Positions 1-8,920 of a stretch of DNA of 64,000 bases are shown piece by piece. How positions within the stretch are numbered: position 1 is the first letter of the stretch; each line of letters opens with the position of its first letter. The notes beneath the pieces were generated by a model. The model made no database searches and had not been told where the DNA came from. It was given only the letters and a program-made list of their open reading frames with translations. The DNA comes from Zoogloea sp021286885 (GTDB taxonomy: Bacteria > Pseudomonadota > Gammaproteobacteria > Burkholderiales > Rhodocyclaceae). A program made the translations under genes and the position numbers. The stretch lies in the NCBI RefSeq assembly GCF_041915215.1, contig NZ_JAYSBV010000001.1, one strand, 5' to 3'.

Positions 1-684
1 GTCTAGGACATTCAGCTCACTTATCAATAAGCCGAGACTGATCGCGAGGGCGCGAGTGGCGAGAAGGACAAGGCAGACGTGGGTCCGATCATCCGGTCTA
101 AGCTTTCGGTGCAGGTGATTTTGCTGCCCAAGATTCAGCAAGGTTAAGACTCTGTGTGCAGGTTTTAGCGTCCAGAGACCCGTGGTGAGAAACTGCGTCA
201 AAGCACGGTACTCACTGCCCTTTGGAAATGTGAGCAACGTTTCGATGCTGTCGTATCCCGTACCATCGAAATAAGGGCCCTTCAAGCGACTCAACCCGAG
301 TCGAGTATCGAGCTCATGCAGCTCGGCTTCATCGATGCAATTCACCTTCAGTTCGTGCGCGAGCCACCTTGCACTGTCAGGAATCTTCTTTTTGAAAAGG
401 TAGAGCTCCTCCAGATGGAGAACATCCTGCAAGCCTCTGACCCACAAGACACGATCAACTGCGCGGCCGCTGGCGGTCTTGCAGTCGATCAAAAGCCTGG
501 ACACACCTCCGCTAGGGCTGAAGCGGAATCCAAGCACGTCTGCATCGGTCAAATCCGTGCCGGCACGGGAGTTCGTGTCCGCAGGAAGGGTCACGGGCAC
601 GTTGAGTAGGGGCACATAACCCAGGGCCCACGCCATGCGTTTGCCCAACAACTTATAGGAATGATCTTGATCACTAGATGACAC
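1..684 (-). CDS. Partial PD-(D/E)XK nuclease-like protein (C-terminus outside window)
   Basis: An uninterrupted reading frame of 228 codons runs leftward from GTG 684 to the window edge, so the C-terminus is missing. The GTG has a GAGG ribosome site about 9 bases upstream and overlaps the end of the preceding gene by 11 bp, which implies translational coupling; an internal ATG at 636 is the alternative start. Residues 44-70 read T-D-x-D-V-L-G-F, then a glycine turn, then L-L-I-D-C-K-T, so D47/D49 and D67-x-K69 fit the spaced acidic and D-x-K arrangement of restriction-endonuclease-fold nucleases. The fold call is inferred from this motif alone; no named family is recognised. GC content is below that of the rest of the window, which suggests acquired DNA. 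Confidence 0.6.
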   Translation of the reverse strand, partial: MSSSDQDHSYKLLGKRMAWALGYVPLLNVPVTLPADTNSRAGTDLTDADVLGFRFSPSGGVSRLLIDCKTASGRAVDRVLWVRGLQDVLHLEELYLFKKKIPDSARWLAHELKVNCIDEAELHELDTRLGLSRLKGPYFDGTGYDSIETLLTFPKGSEYRALTQFLTTGLWTLKPAHRVLTLLNLGQQNHLHRKLRPDDRTHVCLVLLATRALAISLGLLISELNVLD

Positions 685-1969
685 GATGAATTCCTCGCAA
701 GTCGTCGAGCAGCGCGCGGCCGAGGCGGGCGGCGGTGTGCGTGTTGGGATCCAATTTGCGCGTGGCGATCACATCGCGGGCGCGCTTCCGATTTGCTTCG
801 GGGAGAAGCAAACCGCCAGGCTCGGACCTCGTGAAATATCCCTTCACCTCGGCCGGCAACAGCAACGATGATGCGACGTCTTCGCTCTGGCCCGAACACA
901 TGGCGATCGCCAAGTCTACCGCGGCTAGGTTGTCCTCGGTATCGTAGAGGCGAAACCGGAAGCGGCCATTTTCCGGCTCAATCCACCCAACGCCCATGTT
1001 GGCCGCAGCCGCGTATTGTGACTGAATATTCGAATGGGGCGTCCGCCCGATCATTTTTCTGTCTCTCAGCCCCCTCAGGATCGCGCTCGGATCAGAGATC
1101 TTGGTGATGGATGAATAGCCCTCGCCGTAGCGCACGCACGCAAGGATGATCCGCGCCTTTTCCAAGATGGCACGAGGGTGCGTCGTCTTGAACGGTGCGA
1201 ATGCAAAGGACTGTGCCCCGCCCGATGACACGATGGCAGGTGCGCGCAAGATGTTCTCGTTGACCAGTTCGAGAACCAGGGGAGTGCTCTGCTCCAGTGC
1301 ACTGATTGGCGCTCCAGGGTGTGACTTGGCTGCTCGGAAGACTGCCTCGATTTCCTGGTGCGCCCCTGGATTTTTCGCGATGAAATTCAGCAACGTCTCG
1401 GGGTTCTCTTCTGTGAAGAGGGGGGCGTACAGGATCGGAACCCGGTCCTTCGGTGAGTCGTATTGGCGAAGGTAGCCACCAAGATCGCCAATGTCCACGA
1501 CCGTTTGAATGTCAGCCGCCTTAAGGCCCAAATCGGACGCCAATGTTTCAAGTGGCACCGGCGCGACGGTGAGGCGATCGATGATGGCCATCGTCGCTTG
1601 CTCAAGCTCACCGGGTCTGCGTAGTGACCACTGCTCGCCCAGTGCGCCATAGATTTCTTGAAAATATGGAATCGTTTCTTCAATGCGGGTCGGTGCATAG
1701 ATATTCGGAACAACGCGTATCCAGCCAATCTGTTCCAGCGTACCCAGCACGGTAGGCAGCGAATCTGACGAAATGCCCAGATTGCTGCAAAAACCATGGA
1801 ACCCAACGATGTTTTCGATGGTATCCAAGCCGCGGATATGTACGGAGAGCTGCGCTGCCATACCGATCTGTCGCGTGATCGGTATCGTGGCCGACACTCG
1901 CAAGTCCGAAACGTCGCGTAGGCCGGATTGAACGTCCTGTGCACGCCGACCTATAGCTTCACAATCCAT
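674..1969 (-). CDS. Hypothetical protein with winged-helix-like segments, paired with nuclease
   Basis: This is a 431-residue protein of unrecognised family if started at ATG 1969; a TTG at 2041 would add 24 residues, but the ATG has an AGGGA site about 7 bases upstream. It is soluble with no signal peptide. Residues about 65-90 and 130-160 look like helix-turn-helix or winged-helix segments, with an I-S-S-D-S-L-P-T-V-L-x-x-L-E-Q-I-G-W pattern and a later L-x-x-L-A-S-D-L-G-L pattern. The central part (about 190-330) again alternates short helices and strands. It is the first gene of a two-gene unit with the nuclease-like gene, overlapping by 11 bp. By analogy, DNA-recognition or regulator proteins coupled to nucleases are common in defence islands, but no known system is matched here. 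Confidence 0.6.
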   Translation of the reverse strand: MDCEAIGRRAQDVQSGLRDVSDLRVSATIPITRQIGMAAQLSVHIRGLDTIENIVGFHGFCSNLGISSDSLPTVLGTLEQIGWIRVVPNIYAPTRIEETIPYFQEIYGALGEQWSLRRPGELEQATMAIIDRLTVAPVPLETLASDLGLKAADIQTVVDIGDLGGYLRQYDSPKDRVPILYAPLFTEENPETLLNFIAKNPGAHQEIEAVFRAAKSHPGAPISALEQSTPLVLELVNENILRAPAIVSSGGAQSFAFAPFKTTHPRAILEKARIILACVRYGEGYSSITKISDPSAILRGLRDRKMIGRTPHSNIQSQYAAAANMGVGWIEPENGRFRFRLYDTEDNLAAVDLAIAMCSGQSEDVASSLLLPAEVKGYFTRSEPGGLLLPEANRKRARDVIATRKLDPNTHTAARLGRALLDDLRGIHRVI

Positions 1970-2103
1970 AAGAGTCCCTTCAAATTTACATTTATGCGAT
2001 TTACCTACGATTGCTTTGTAGTAGTCAACCTTTTTCAACAAGCCTGCGCACGTCCCTCACCTAAAATGCAAGCTCCATTTTACCCACGCAACAGGAGTCT
2101 TTC

Positions 2104-2772
2104 ATGCGCAAGGTTTCATACCCTCTTCTTACGGCCCTGGTCTTGCTGGGTAGCCAGGGGCTGGCCCAGGCGGGCAACAATGACCCGTATGGCACCAGTG
2201 GCGAGTTTGATTACTACCTGCTCAGCCTGTCCTGGTCGCCCACCTACTGTCTGACCCACCCCACAGACAGCCAGTGCACCGGCAAGGGCTTCGGTACCGT
2301 GCTGCATGGCCTGTGGCCCCAGTACACCAACCCCAAGGCCCACGATGGCCACGGCTGGCCCCAGTTCTGCAAGACCAGCCAAACCCTGGACAAGGCTGCC
2401 CGGGAGTTTGGCAACAGCGTGTTCCCCAGCCCCAAGCTGGTCTCCCACGAGTGGGGCAAGCACGGCACCTGTTCGGGTCTGAGCGCGCTGGAGTACTTCA
2501 AGGCCGCCGACCAGGCTCGGGACAACATCAAGCTGCCGCCCAGCCTGGAAGCCCCCACCACGGCCCGCAGCTACAGCCTGGATGAGCTGCGCAAGGCGAT
2601 TCTGGATGCCAACCCGGGCATGCCGGCCCGCAGCCTGACCCTGAGCTGCCAGGGGCCTGAGCTGGCCGAAATCCGGGTGTGCACCACCCAAGCCCTGCAA
2701 CCCACCGCCTGCGCTGGCAATGTGCGGGATCGCTGCAGCCGCGACAGCATCCGGGTGCCTTCGGTACGCTAA
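2104..2772 (+). CDS. Secreted ribonuclease T2 family protein (RNase I-like)
   Basis: A 222-residue protein that begins with a Sec signal peptide (residues 1-23, cleavage after A-Q-A). Both catalytic segments of the RNase T2 family are present: H-G-L-W-P-Q at 68-73 and H-E-W-G-K-H-G-T-C at 115-123, which supply the general acid/base histidines. Several cysteines match the disulfide pattern of the family. The expected activity is non-specific endonucleolytic cleavage of single-stranded RNA through 2',3'-cyclic phosphates in the periplasm. The gene is monocistronic: it is divergent from the leftward pair at 674-1969 and followed by a hairpin terminator at 2775-2820. Length and motifs agree with periplasmic bacterial RNase I, so the family call is secure, although the physiological role (RNA scavenging) is inferred. 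Confidence 0.93.
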   Translation: MRKVSYPLLTALVLLGSQGLAQAGNNDPYGTSGEFDYYLLSLSWSPTYCLTHPTDSQCTGKGFGTVLHGLWPQYTNPKAHDGHGWPQFCKTSQTLDKAAREFGNSVFPSPKLVSHEWGKHGTCSGLSALEYFKAADQARDNIKLPPSLEAPTTARSYSLDELRKAILDANPGMPARSLTLSCQGPELAEIRVCTTQALQPTACAGNVRDRCSRDSIRVPSVR

Positions 2773-2774
2773 AC

Positions 2775-2820
2775 AACTGGGGCGGCGCCCGAGCATCGGC
2801 GGGCTTCGCCCCAGTTTTCT
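2775..2820 (+). terminator. Hairpin terminator after RNase T2 gene
   Basis: A 10-bp stem (AACTGGGGCG paired with CGCCCCAGTT at 2807-2816) is followed by TTCT, three bases after the RNase stop codon. Confidence 0.65.
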
Positions 2821-2854
2821 GACAGGGTTTTACCGGAACCCACAAAACTGTCAG
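2819..2854. repeat. Inverted repeat upstream of TonB receptor
   Basis: CTGACAG at 2819-2825 is matched by CTGTCAG at 2848-2854, with an internal GGTTTT/AACCC pairing, so the whole stretch can form a hairpin. It lies 155 bp before the TonB-receptor start. It may be a regulatory structure or a second terminator; no Fur box or cobalamin riboswitch signature was recognised in the leader. Confidence 0.4.
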
Positions 2855-3008
2855 GCAAAAATCACGATTTTCTTGAGGCGGATGCAGCGCGTTTTCGCTA
2901 AGGTCGCAAAAACCTTGCGGGGCAGCGGCACCTGCACCGAGCGCAAGCGCTCGCCTGCCGCTGCCTGCACGCATCCACCAGCACCTACAAGAAAACGGAG
3001 ACTCCCCG

Positions 3009-5153
3009 ATGCATGCTTCCCGCCTGCGCCCCCTGCAACGCCCCGCTCATCTGCATCCCCTGGCCCTCGCCCTGGGCAGCGCCCTCGGGTTCATGGCCCA
3101 GCACGCTCAGGCAGCCGATCCGGTGCCGGTGGAACTGAACCCGGTGGTGATTACCGGCAGCCGGGTGGAAGAAAAGAGCTTCGACATGCCCGCTTCGGTG
3201 GATGTACTCACCCGCCAGCAGATCACCGAGGGCCAGGCCCGGGTGAACGCCACCGAAGCCCTGGCTGCCGTGCCGGGCATCGTGGCCAATAATCGCCAGA
3301 ATTACGCCCAGGATCTGCAGATTTCCAGCCGGGGCTTCGGGGCCCGTTCGGCCTTCGGGGTGCGGGGCGTGAAGCTCATCACCGATGGCATCCCCGCCAC
3401 CATGCCCGACGGCCAGGGCCAGGCGGCCACCTTCAACCTGGACATGGCCGAGCGCATGGAAGTGCTGCGCGGCCCCTACTCCGCCGTGTATGGCAACCAC
3501 GCGGGCGGCGTGATACAGCTATTCACCCGCAAACCGGGTGAGCGCACCAGCGTGGAGGGCAGCTTTGCCGCTGGCAGCTACGGCACCCGCAAGACCGACC
3601 TCAACGCCGAAGGCCGCCTGGATGGGCTGGGCTATCTGATCGACGTTTCCCGCTTTGATACCGACGGCTACCGGGAACACAGCGCAGCCAGCCGGGAACA
3701 GGTTTACAGCAAGATCACCACCCGCCCCACCGACGACAGCAAGCTGAGCTTCATCATCAGCGGCCTGCGTCAGCACAACACCCAAGATCCCCTGGGCCTG
3801 AGCTGGAGCGCGGCCAAGACCAACCCCAAGGGCGTGGATAGTGCGGCCCTCGACTACAACACCCGCAAGAGCATCGACCACCTGCAAGGGGGCGTGAATT
3901 TTGAGCAGCGCCTGGGCGCAGACACCCTGCAACTGACCGCCTACACCGGCCAGCGCAGCGTGATCCAGTACCAATCCATCCCCAAGAGCGCCCAGACCAA
4001 CCCGCTCCACTCGGGGGGGATCATCGACTTTGACCGCAGCTTTTACGGCATCGGTGCGCGCTACATCGCTGTGCGCGAGTTGGGCGGCGGCAAACTGACC
4101 ACCACCACCGGCATCGACTTCGACAGCAGCACCGACCAGCGCCAGGGCTACGAAAACTTCATCGGCGCCACGCTGGGCGTCAAGGGCAAGCTGCGCCGCC
4201 AGGAAAGCGACAGCGTCCAGAGCATCGATCCCTACATCCAGACCGAATGGAGCAAGGGCGACTGGAGCTTCACCGGCGGCCTGCGCTACAGCCACGTGAG
4301 CTTCGACGTGAAGGACCAGTACGTCTCCGGCACCAACAAGGATGACTCGGGCAGCCGCAGCTTCAGCCACGCCACCCCGGTGCTGGGCGTGGTGTATCAC
4401 CTGAACCCGGCAGTTAACCTCTACGCCAGCGCCGCCAAGGGCTTCGAAACCCCCACCCTCAACGAGATGTTCTATTCGGGCAGCGGCGGCAACTTCAATC
4501 TGGGCCTGGCCCCGGCCCGCAGCGAACACCTGGAAGTGGGCGCCAAGGCCTTTGTAGGCGACAACAGCCGCATCAACCTGGCCCTGTTCCAGATCCGCAC
4601 CCAGGATGAACTGGTGGTGGACGTGGCCACCGGCGGGCGCACCAGCTACAAGAATGCGGGCGACACCCTACGTCAGGGCCTGGAGCTGGCCTTCGACACC
4701 GCCTGGACCCGCAGCCTCTCCAGCCGCTTTGCCCTTTCCCACCTGCGTGCCGTGTATGACGGGGCCTTCACCTCCGGCACCGGCGCCAGCCTCAAGACCA
4801 TCGAAGACGGCAAATACATCCCCGGCGTGCCCCGCACCACTTTCTTCAGCGACCTCACCTGGCAAGTGCTGCCCGGCGTGCGGGCCGGCGTGGAAGGCAT
4901 CTACCGCAGCCGCATGTTTGTGGAAGACACCAACAGCGCCAACGCGGCCCCCGGCTACGCCATTGCCAACCTGCGCCTGAGCGCCGAACAACGGGTCGGC
5001 CAATGGAAACTGAGCGAATTTGCCCGGGTGGACAACCTCTTCGACCGGAACTACATCGGCTCGGTGGTGGTGGGCGACACCAACAGCCGCTATTACGAAC
5101 CGGCCCCCGGGCGTAACGGCCTGGTGGGGGTGAGCGCCCGCTACATCTGGTAA
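3009..5153 (+). CDS. TonB-dependent outer-membrane receptor (FecA-like)
   Basis: A 714-residue outer-membrane receptor. A signal peptide (about 1-36, ending Q-A-A) is followed by a TonB-box-like N-P-V-V-I-T-G segment. The plug domain (about 50-165) carries the S-R-G-F-G-A-R-S-A-F-G-V-R-G signature, a D-G-I-P-A-T-M-P-D-G-Q-G motif and E-V-L-R-G-P-Y-S-A-V-Y-G-N. The rest (about 190-714) is a 22-strand-type beta barrel ending in an aromatic residue (Y-I-W). Such receptors import ferric siderophores or other scarce ligands using TonB-ExbBD energy. The plug motif resembles ferric dicitrate and related receptors, but substrate cannot be assigned: no siderophore genes, anti-sigma factor or ABC importer sit beside it. 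The start has a CGGAG site about 6 bases upstream. Confidence 0.92.
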   Translation: MHASRLRPLQRPAHLHPLALALGSALGFMAQHAQAADPVPVELNPVVITGSRVEEKSFDMPASVDVLTRQQITEGQARVNATEALAAVPGIVANNRQNYAQDLQISSRGFGARSAFGVRGVKLITDGIPATMPDGQGQAATFNLDMAERMEVLRGPYSAVYGNHAGGVIQLFTRKPGERTSVEGSFAAGSYGTRKTDLNAEGRLDGLGYLIDVSRFDTDGYREHSAASREQVYSKITTRPTDDSKLSFIISGLRQHNTQDPLGLSWSAAKTNPKGVDSAALDYNTRKSIDHLQGGVNFEQRLGADTLQLTAYTGQRSVIQYQSIPKSAQTNPLHSGGIIDFDRSFYGIGARYIAVRELGGGKLTTTTGIDFDSSTDQRQGYENFIGATLGVKGKLRRQESDSVQSIDPYIQTEWSKGDWSFTGGLRYSHVSFDVKDQYVSGTNKDDSGSRSFSHATPVLGVVYHLNPAVNLYASAAKGFETPTLNEMFYSGSGGNFNLGLAPARSEHLEVGAKAFVGDNSRINLALFQIRTQDELVVDVATGGRTSYKNAGDTLRQGLELAFDTAWTRSLSSRFALSHLRAVYDGAFTSGTGASLKTIEDGKYIPGVPRTTFFSDLTWQVLPGVRAGVEGIYRSRMFVEDTNSANAAPGYAIANLRLSAEQRVGQWKLSEFARVDNLFDRNYIGSVVVGDTNSRYYEPAPGRNGLVGVSARYIW

Positions 5154-5170
5154 GCCGACATGCACAGCGC

Positions 5171-5199
5171 CCCGTGCTTGCCTGCTTCGCAAGCACGGG
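5171..5199 (+). terminator. Hairpin after TonB receptor
   Basis: CCCGTGCTTG (5171-5180) pairs with CAAGCACGGG (5190-5199), 18 bp after the receptor stop codon. There is no strong U-tract, so termination is likely but not certain. Confidence 0.5.
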
Positions 5200-5257
5200 C
5201 AGCCACCCAAGCCTGGGCTTTGCGCTTCTGTTCCGGGGGGGTGGCGCCCGGGGGCTG

Positions 5258-5263
5258 TATAAT
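5258..5263 (+). promoter_or_regulatory. Candidate -10 element for prfC
   Basis: A perfect TATAAT lies 36 bp before the prfC start codon. No convincing -35 hexamer is seen at 16-18 bp spacing, so the assignment rests on the -10 and its position. Confidence 0.5.
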
Positions 5264-5298
5264 GGCGGGCTTTCCGTCTTCTGCTCCCACCCACCCCC

Positions 5299-6870
5299 AT
5301 GTCCGTCGCCCACGAAATCACCCGCCGACGCACCTTCGCGATCATCTCCCACCCGGACGCGGGTAAGACCACCCTCACCGAAAAGCTGCTGTGGTTCGGC
5401 GGCGCCATCCAGGTGGCCGGCGAAATCCGCGCCCGAAAAGCTGCCCGCCACGCCACCTCCGACTGGATGGAGCTGGAAAAGCAACGGGGCATCTCGGTCA
5501 CCTCCTCGGTGATGCAGTTCCCGTACCGGGAATGCGTCATCAACCTGCTCGACACCCCGGGCCACGAAGACTTCTCCGAAGACACCTACCGCACCCTGAC
5601 CGCCGTGGACTCGGCGGTGATGGTGATCGACTCGGTGAACGGCGTGGAAGCCCAGACCATCAAGCTGCTGAACGTGTGCCGGCTGCGGGACACCCCCATC
5701 GTCACCTTCATCAACAAGCTGGACCGGGAAGGCCGCGAGCCCATCGAACTGCTGGACGAAATCGAATCGGTGCTGGGCATCCAGTGCGCCCCCATGACCT
5801 GGCCCATCGGCATGGGCAAGCGCTTCCGGGGCGTGTATCACCTCTACACCGACAAGGTGCAGTTCTTTGATCCGCAAGCCGAAAAGGGCACCTCCGAGAT
5901 CATCGACGGGCTGAACAACCCACGCCTCGATGAACTCATCGGCCCCCAGGCCGACGAACTGCGCATGGACATCGAACTGGTGCGCGGCGCCTCCCACACC
6001 TTCGACCGGGAAGCCTATCTGGGCGGCAAGCAGTGCCCGGTGTTCTTTGGTTCGGCGGTGAACAACTTCGGCGTCCAAAGCCTGCTGGATGCGATTGTGG
6101 ATCTGTCTCCCTCGCCCCTCGCCCGCGCCACCAAGACCCGCCAGGTGGCGCCAGACGAAGAAAAGTTCTCCGGCTTCGTTTTCAAGATCCAGGCCAACAT
6201 GGACCCGAAGCACCGGGACCGCATCGCCTTCATCCGGGTCTGCGCCGGGCGCTTTGAACGCGGCGGCAAGCTCAAGCAGGTATCCACCGGCAAGGCGCTG
6301 GCGATCAACAACGCCATCACCTTCATGGCCCAGGACCGGAACACCACCGACGAAGCCTTCGCGGGCGACATCATCGGGATTCCCAACCACGGCACCATCC
6401 ACCTGGGCGACACCTTCACCGAAGGCGAGGATCTGCAATTCACCGGCATTCCGAGCTTTGCCCCGGAATACTTCCGCCGTGCCCAGATCAAGAACCCGCT
6501 CAAGATGAAGCAGCTGCAAAAGGGCCTGGAACAGCTCGCCCAGGAAGGCGCAACCCAGCTCTTCCGCCCCATCAGCAGCAACGAACTGATCCTCGGCGCC
6601 GTGGGCACCCTGCAGTTCGACGTGGTGGCCCACCGGCTGGAGTTTGAATACGGCGTGGATGTGGTGTTTGAATCCTGCAGCTACGCCACCGCCCGCTGGC
6701 TGCGGGGCTCGGATGCCGACCTGCGCGCCCTGGTGGACAAAGCCCCCGCCAACATGGCCCTGGATGGCAACGGCGATTACGTCTATCTCGCCCCCAACCG
6801 GGTTAACCTGCAGATGGCGCAGGAACGCTTCCCGGACATCAAGTTCCTGGAAACCCGCGAGATTTACTGA
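5299..6870 (+). CDS. prfC: Peptide chain release factor 3
   Basis: A 523-residue translational GTPase. The P-loop S-H-P-D-A-G-K-T-T lies at 17-25, the switch-II motif D-T-P-G-H-E-D-F at 85-92 and N-K-L-D at 139-142, followed by EF-Tu-like domain II and the RF3 C-terminal domain ending R-F-P-D-I-K-F-L-E-T-R-E. RF3-GTP recycles class I release factors RF1/RF2 from the ribosome after termination and contributes to post-peptidyl-transfer quality control. The motif T-S-S-V-M-Q-F-P-Y separates RF3 from EF-G and LepA. Length is typical. The gene is monocistronic with a good -10 upstream and a terminator at 6931-6959; the IS66 element downstream inserted beyond that terminator, so the gene is undamaged. 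Confidence 0.98.
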   Translation: MSVAHEITRRRTFAIISHPDAGKTTLTEKLLWFGGAIQVAGEIRARKAARHATSDWMELEKQRGISVTSSVMQFPYRECVINLLDTPGHEDFSEDTYRTLTAVDSAVMVIDSVNGVEAQTIKLLNVCRLRDTPIVTFINKLDREGREPIELLDEIESVLGIQCAPMTWPIGMGKRFRGVYHLYTDKVQFFDPQAEKGTSEIIDGLNNPRLDELIGPQADELRMDIELVRGASHTFDREAYLGGKQCPVFFGSAVNNFGVQSLLDAIVDLSPSPLARATKTRQVAPDEEKFSGFVFKIQANMDPKHRDRIAFIRVCAGRFERGGKLKQVSTGKALAINNAITFMAQDRNTTDEAFAGDIIGIPNHGTIHLGDTFTEGEDLQFTGIPSFAPEYFRRAQIKNPLKMKQLQKGLEQLAQEGATQLFRPISSNELILGAVGTLQFDVVAHRLEFEYGVDVVFESCSYATARWLRGSDADLRALVDKAPANMALDGNGDYVYLAPNRVNLQMAQERFPDIKFLETREIY

Positions 6871-6930
6871 GCCCAGGCGGAGGCACTCCGCCGCCTAAAC
6901 TCAGCGCGACAACACGCTGCAGCACGCCGC

Positions 6931-6959
6931 AAGCCGCCTTCGGGCGGCTTGTTGCTTTT
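6931..6959 (+). terminator. Rho-independent terminator of prfC
   Basis: AAGCCGCC and GGCGGCTT form an 8-bp stem around a TTCG-type loop, followed by a T-rich run (TTGCTTTT), 60 bp after the prfC stop. Confidence 0.85.
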
Positions 6960-6965
6960 GGCGCC

Positions 6966-6973
6966 CGGCAGCG
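6966..6973. repeat. Target-site duplication, left copy (CGGCAGCG)
   Basis: The 8 bases immediately outside the left IS66 end are identical to the 8 bases outside the right end at 9355-9362. An 8-bp duplication is the rule for the IS66 family. Confidence 0.93.
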
Positions 6974-7008
6974 GTAACCCCCCGGCCAACCCATCTTGAC
7001 CGAGAATC

Positions 7009-8529
7009 TCAAAACATAGCCGCGTCAGCCCGCTTCCACCGATGTGGCAGCAGCTCCCCGATCCGGCGCTGCGGCTGAGTTGGTAGGCGGGTGAGGACGT
7101 CCTTCAGATACGCGAAGGGCTCGTGTCCGTTCAGGCGTGCCGACTGGATCAGGCTCATGATCGCCGCTGCCCGTTTGCCGGCGCGCAGCGAGCCGGCAAA
7201 AAGCCAGTTCTTGCGGCCGATGGCAATGGGGCGGATCTGGTTCTCGATCCAGTTGTTGTCGATAGGCACCCGCCCGTCGGTCAGGTAATGGGTCAGCGCC
7301 GCCCAGCGTTTGAAGGTGTAGTCGATGGCTTTGGCGCTGGATGATCCGTTGGGGATCTTGCCCCGACACGCCAGCAGCCAGGTCTTGAAGTCGTCCAGCA
7401 GCGGCTTCGCCTGGGTTTGGCGTAGCGCCTGGCGAGCTTCTGCGTCCAGCTCACGGGCTTCCTGCTCGATGCCGTAAAGGGCGGCGATGCGCGCCAGCGC
7501 CTCGCCGGCGATCTGGCTCTGCCCGTGTTCCTGAAGTTCGAAGAACTTGCGCCGTGCGTGGGCCATGCAGCCCGCTTCCGTGACGCCTTGGGCGATCAGG
7601 GCCTTGTATCCGGCGTAGTCGTCACAGACCAGGGTGCCGCGCCAGTCGCCCAGAAACGCTCGGGCGTGCTTGCCGGCGCGGCTGTCGGCAAAGTCGTAGA
7701 TCACCGCCCGAACCGGATCATGGGCGCCGATGCTGTAGGACCACAGGTAGGCCCGCTGGGTCTTGCCGGCCCCCGGGTCGAGCATCGCCACCGGTGTCTC
7801 GTCGGCGTGCAGCACCGGGAAGGCGAGGAGCTCCTCCTTCAGCGCATCGAGCAGCGGTTGTAGCCGCACGCCCATCTGGCCGACCCACTGGGCCAGCGTG
7901 GATTGGGGAATCGCGAGCCCCGCCCGGCCAAAGATCCCTTCTTGCCGATAGAGCGGCAGATGATCCTGGTACTTGGCCACCAGCACCAGCACCTGGGCCA
8001 GGAGCCCGGTGGTCGGGAGGCCCTTGTCGATCACGTGGGCGGGCACCGGGGCCTGCACCAGGGTTTCGCACGCCTGGCACACCCACTTGCCGCGGATGTG
8101 GCGTTCGACGCTGAAGGTGCCGGGGGTGTAGTCGAGCTTCTCGGCCACGTCCTCGCCGATGCGGCGCATCTCACAGCCACAGGCGCAGGTGGTGGAATCC
8201 GGCTCGTGGTGGATCTCGGTGCGAGGCAGTTCGGGCGGGAGCGGCTTGCGCTTGGCCTGACCCTTGCTGGACGCGGGTTTGCCGGAGAGTTGTTCTAGCT
8301 CCTCGGTCATGGCCGCGAGATCCGCTTCGACGGTTTCCTCGAACAACTGGGCCTGCGCCACCGGCAGGCGCTCCGTCTTCACGCCGAAGCGCCAGCGCTT
8401 GTGCAGCGAGAGCTCGTGGGTGAGCTGATCGATCTTGGCCTGGCGCCAGATGAGTTCCCGATCCTGCGCCATGAGCAGTTGGCGCAGGGCGTCGACATCG
8501 AGGGTGTGGAGGTTGGCGGGCAGCGGCAT
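7009..8529 (-). CDS. tnpC: IS66 family transposase TnpC
   Basis: The DDE transposase of the element, 506 residues from ATG 8529. The N-terminal helical, leucine-zipper-like region carries the K-R-W-R-F-G-V-K-T-E-R motif of IS66 transposases. A zinc-binding segment with C-A-C-G-C-E-M-R and a later W-V-C-Q-A-C follows. The catalytic core has H-A-D-E-T-P-V, C-D-D-Y-A-G-Y-K and N-N-W-I-E-N-Q-I-R-P, which provide the D, D and E residues. The C-terminal IS66 segment contains A-Y-L-K-D-V-L-T-R-L-P. An in-frame start further upstream (8565) is less likely. The reading frame is intact, so the enzyme should be functional. Confidence 0.95.
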   Translation of the reverse strand: MPLPANLHTLDVDALRQLLMAQDRELIWRQAKIDQLTHELSLHKRWRFGVKTERLPVAQAQLFEETVEADLAAMTEELEQLSGKPASSKGQAKRKPLPPELPRTEIHHEPDSTTCACGCEMRRIGEDVAEKLDYTPGTFSVERHIRGKWVCQACETLVQAPVPAHVIDKGLPTTGLLAQVLVLVAKYQDHLPLYRQEGIFGRAGLAIPQSTLAQWVGQMGVRLQPLLDALKEELLAFPVLHADETPVAMLDPGAGKTQRAYLWSYSIGAHDPVRAVIYDFADSRAGKHARAFLGDWRGTLVCDDYAGYKALIAQGVTEAGCMAHARRKFFELQEHGQSQIAGEALARIAALYGIEQEARELDAEARQALRQTQAKPLLDDFKTWLLACRGKIPNGSSSAKAIDYTFKRWAALTHYLTDGRVPIDNNWIENQIRPIAIGRKNWLFAGSLRAGKRAAAIMSLIQSARLNGHEPFAYLKDVLTRLPTQPQRRIGELLPHRWKRADAAMF

Positions 8530-8590
8530 GCCTGAATCATGCCGCCCCGCCGCCACACGCACCATCGGGGCAAGTCCGGATGGTGCACCG

Positions 8591-8920
8591 TCAAATCATC
8601 CGGATCACCCCGTCACCGGCCAGCTGCTGCCAGGGCAGGCCGAGCACCAAGGCATCGAACTGGGCTCGGGAGAGCGTCAGCGCCCCCGTTCCCTCCGCCC
8701 AACGAAAACGCCCCTGATGGAGCCGCCGGCAGGCGAGCCAGATCCCCTGGCCGTCATGGACCAGCACCTTCATCCGCGTACCGCGCCGGTTGGCGAAGAG
8801 GTAAGCATGATGGGGGCGCGCTTCGCCAAAGACGCGCACCACCTGGGCGAGGAGCGTGTCCATGCCCGCCCGCATGTCCAGGGGCGCCGCCGATAACCAC
8901 AAAGCCTCGACCCGAATCAT
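8591..8920 (-). CDS. tnpB: IS66 family accessory protein TnpB (IS66 Orf2-like)
   Basis: A 109-residue protein from ATG 8920, overlapping the tnpA stop by the ATGA arrangement. It has the family hallmarks: D-M-R-A-G-M-D-T-L near residue 15, H-A-Y-L-F-A-N-R-R-G-T-R-M-K-V-L near 35-50, and the D-G-Q-G-I-W-L segment. IS66 Orf2 proteins are required for transposition but their biochemical role is unclear. Its length and position between tnpA and tnpC are standard for the family. Confidence 0.93.
   Translation of the reverse strand: MIRVEALWLSAAPLDMRAGMDTLLAQVVRVFGEARPHHAYLFANRRGTRMKVLVHDGQGIWLACRRLHQGRFRWAEGTGALTLSRAQFDALVLGLPWQQLAGDGVIRMI

Noticed and set aside
316..609. Rightward 97-codon frame at the left edge
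   Set aside because: It is antisense to the nuclease-like gene whose leftward frame is open throughout and has a proper ribosome site.
2855..3008. Possible cobalamin or other riboswitch before the TonB receptor
   Set aside because: No conserved B12-box or other riboswitch sequence could be recognised; only small GC-rich inverted repeats occur.
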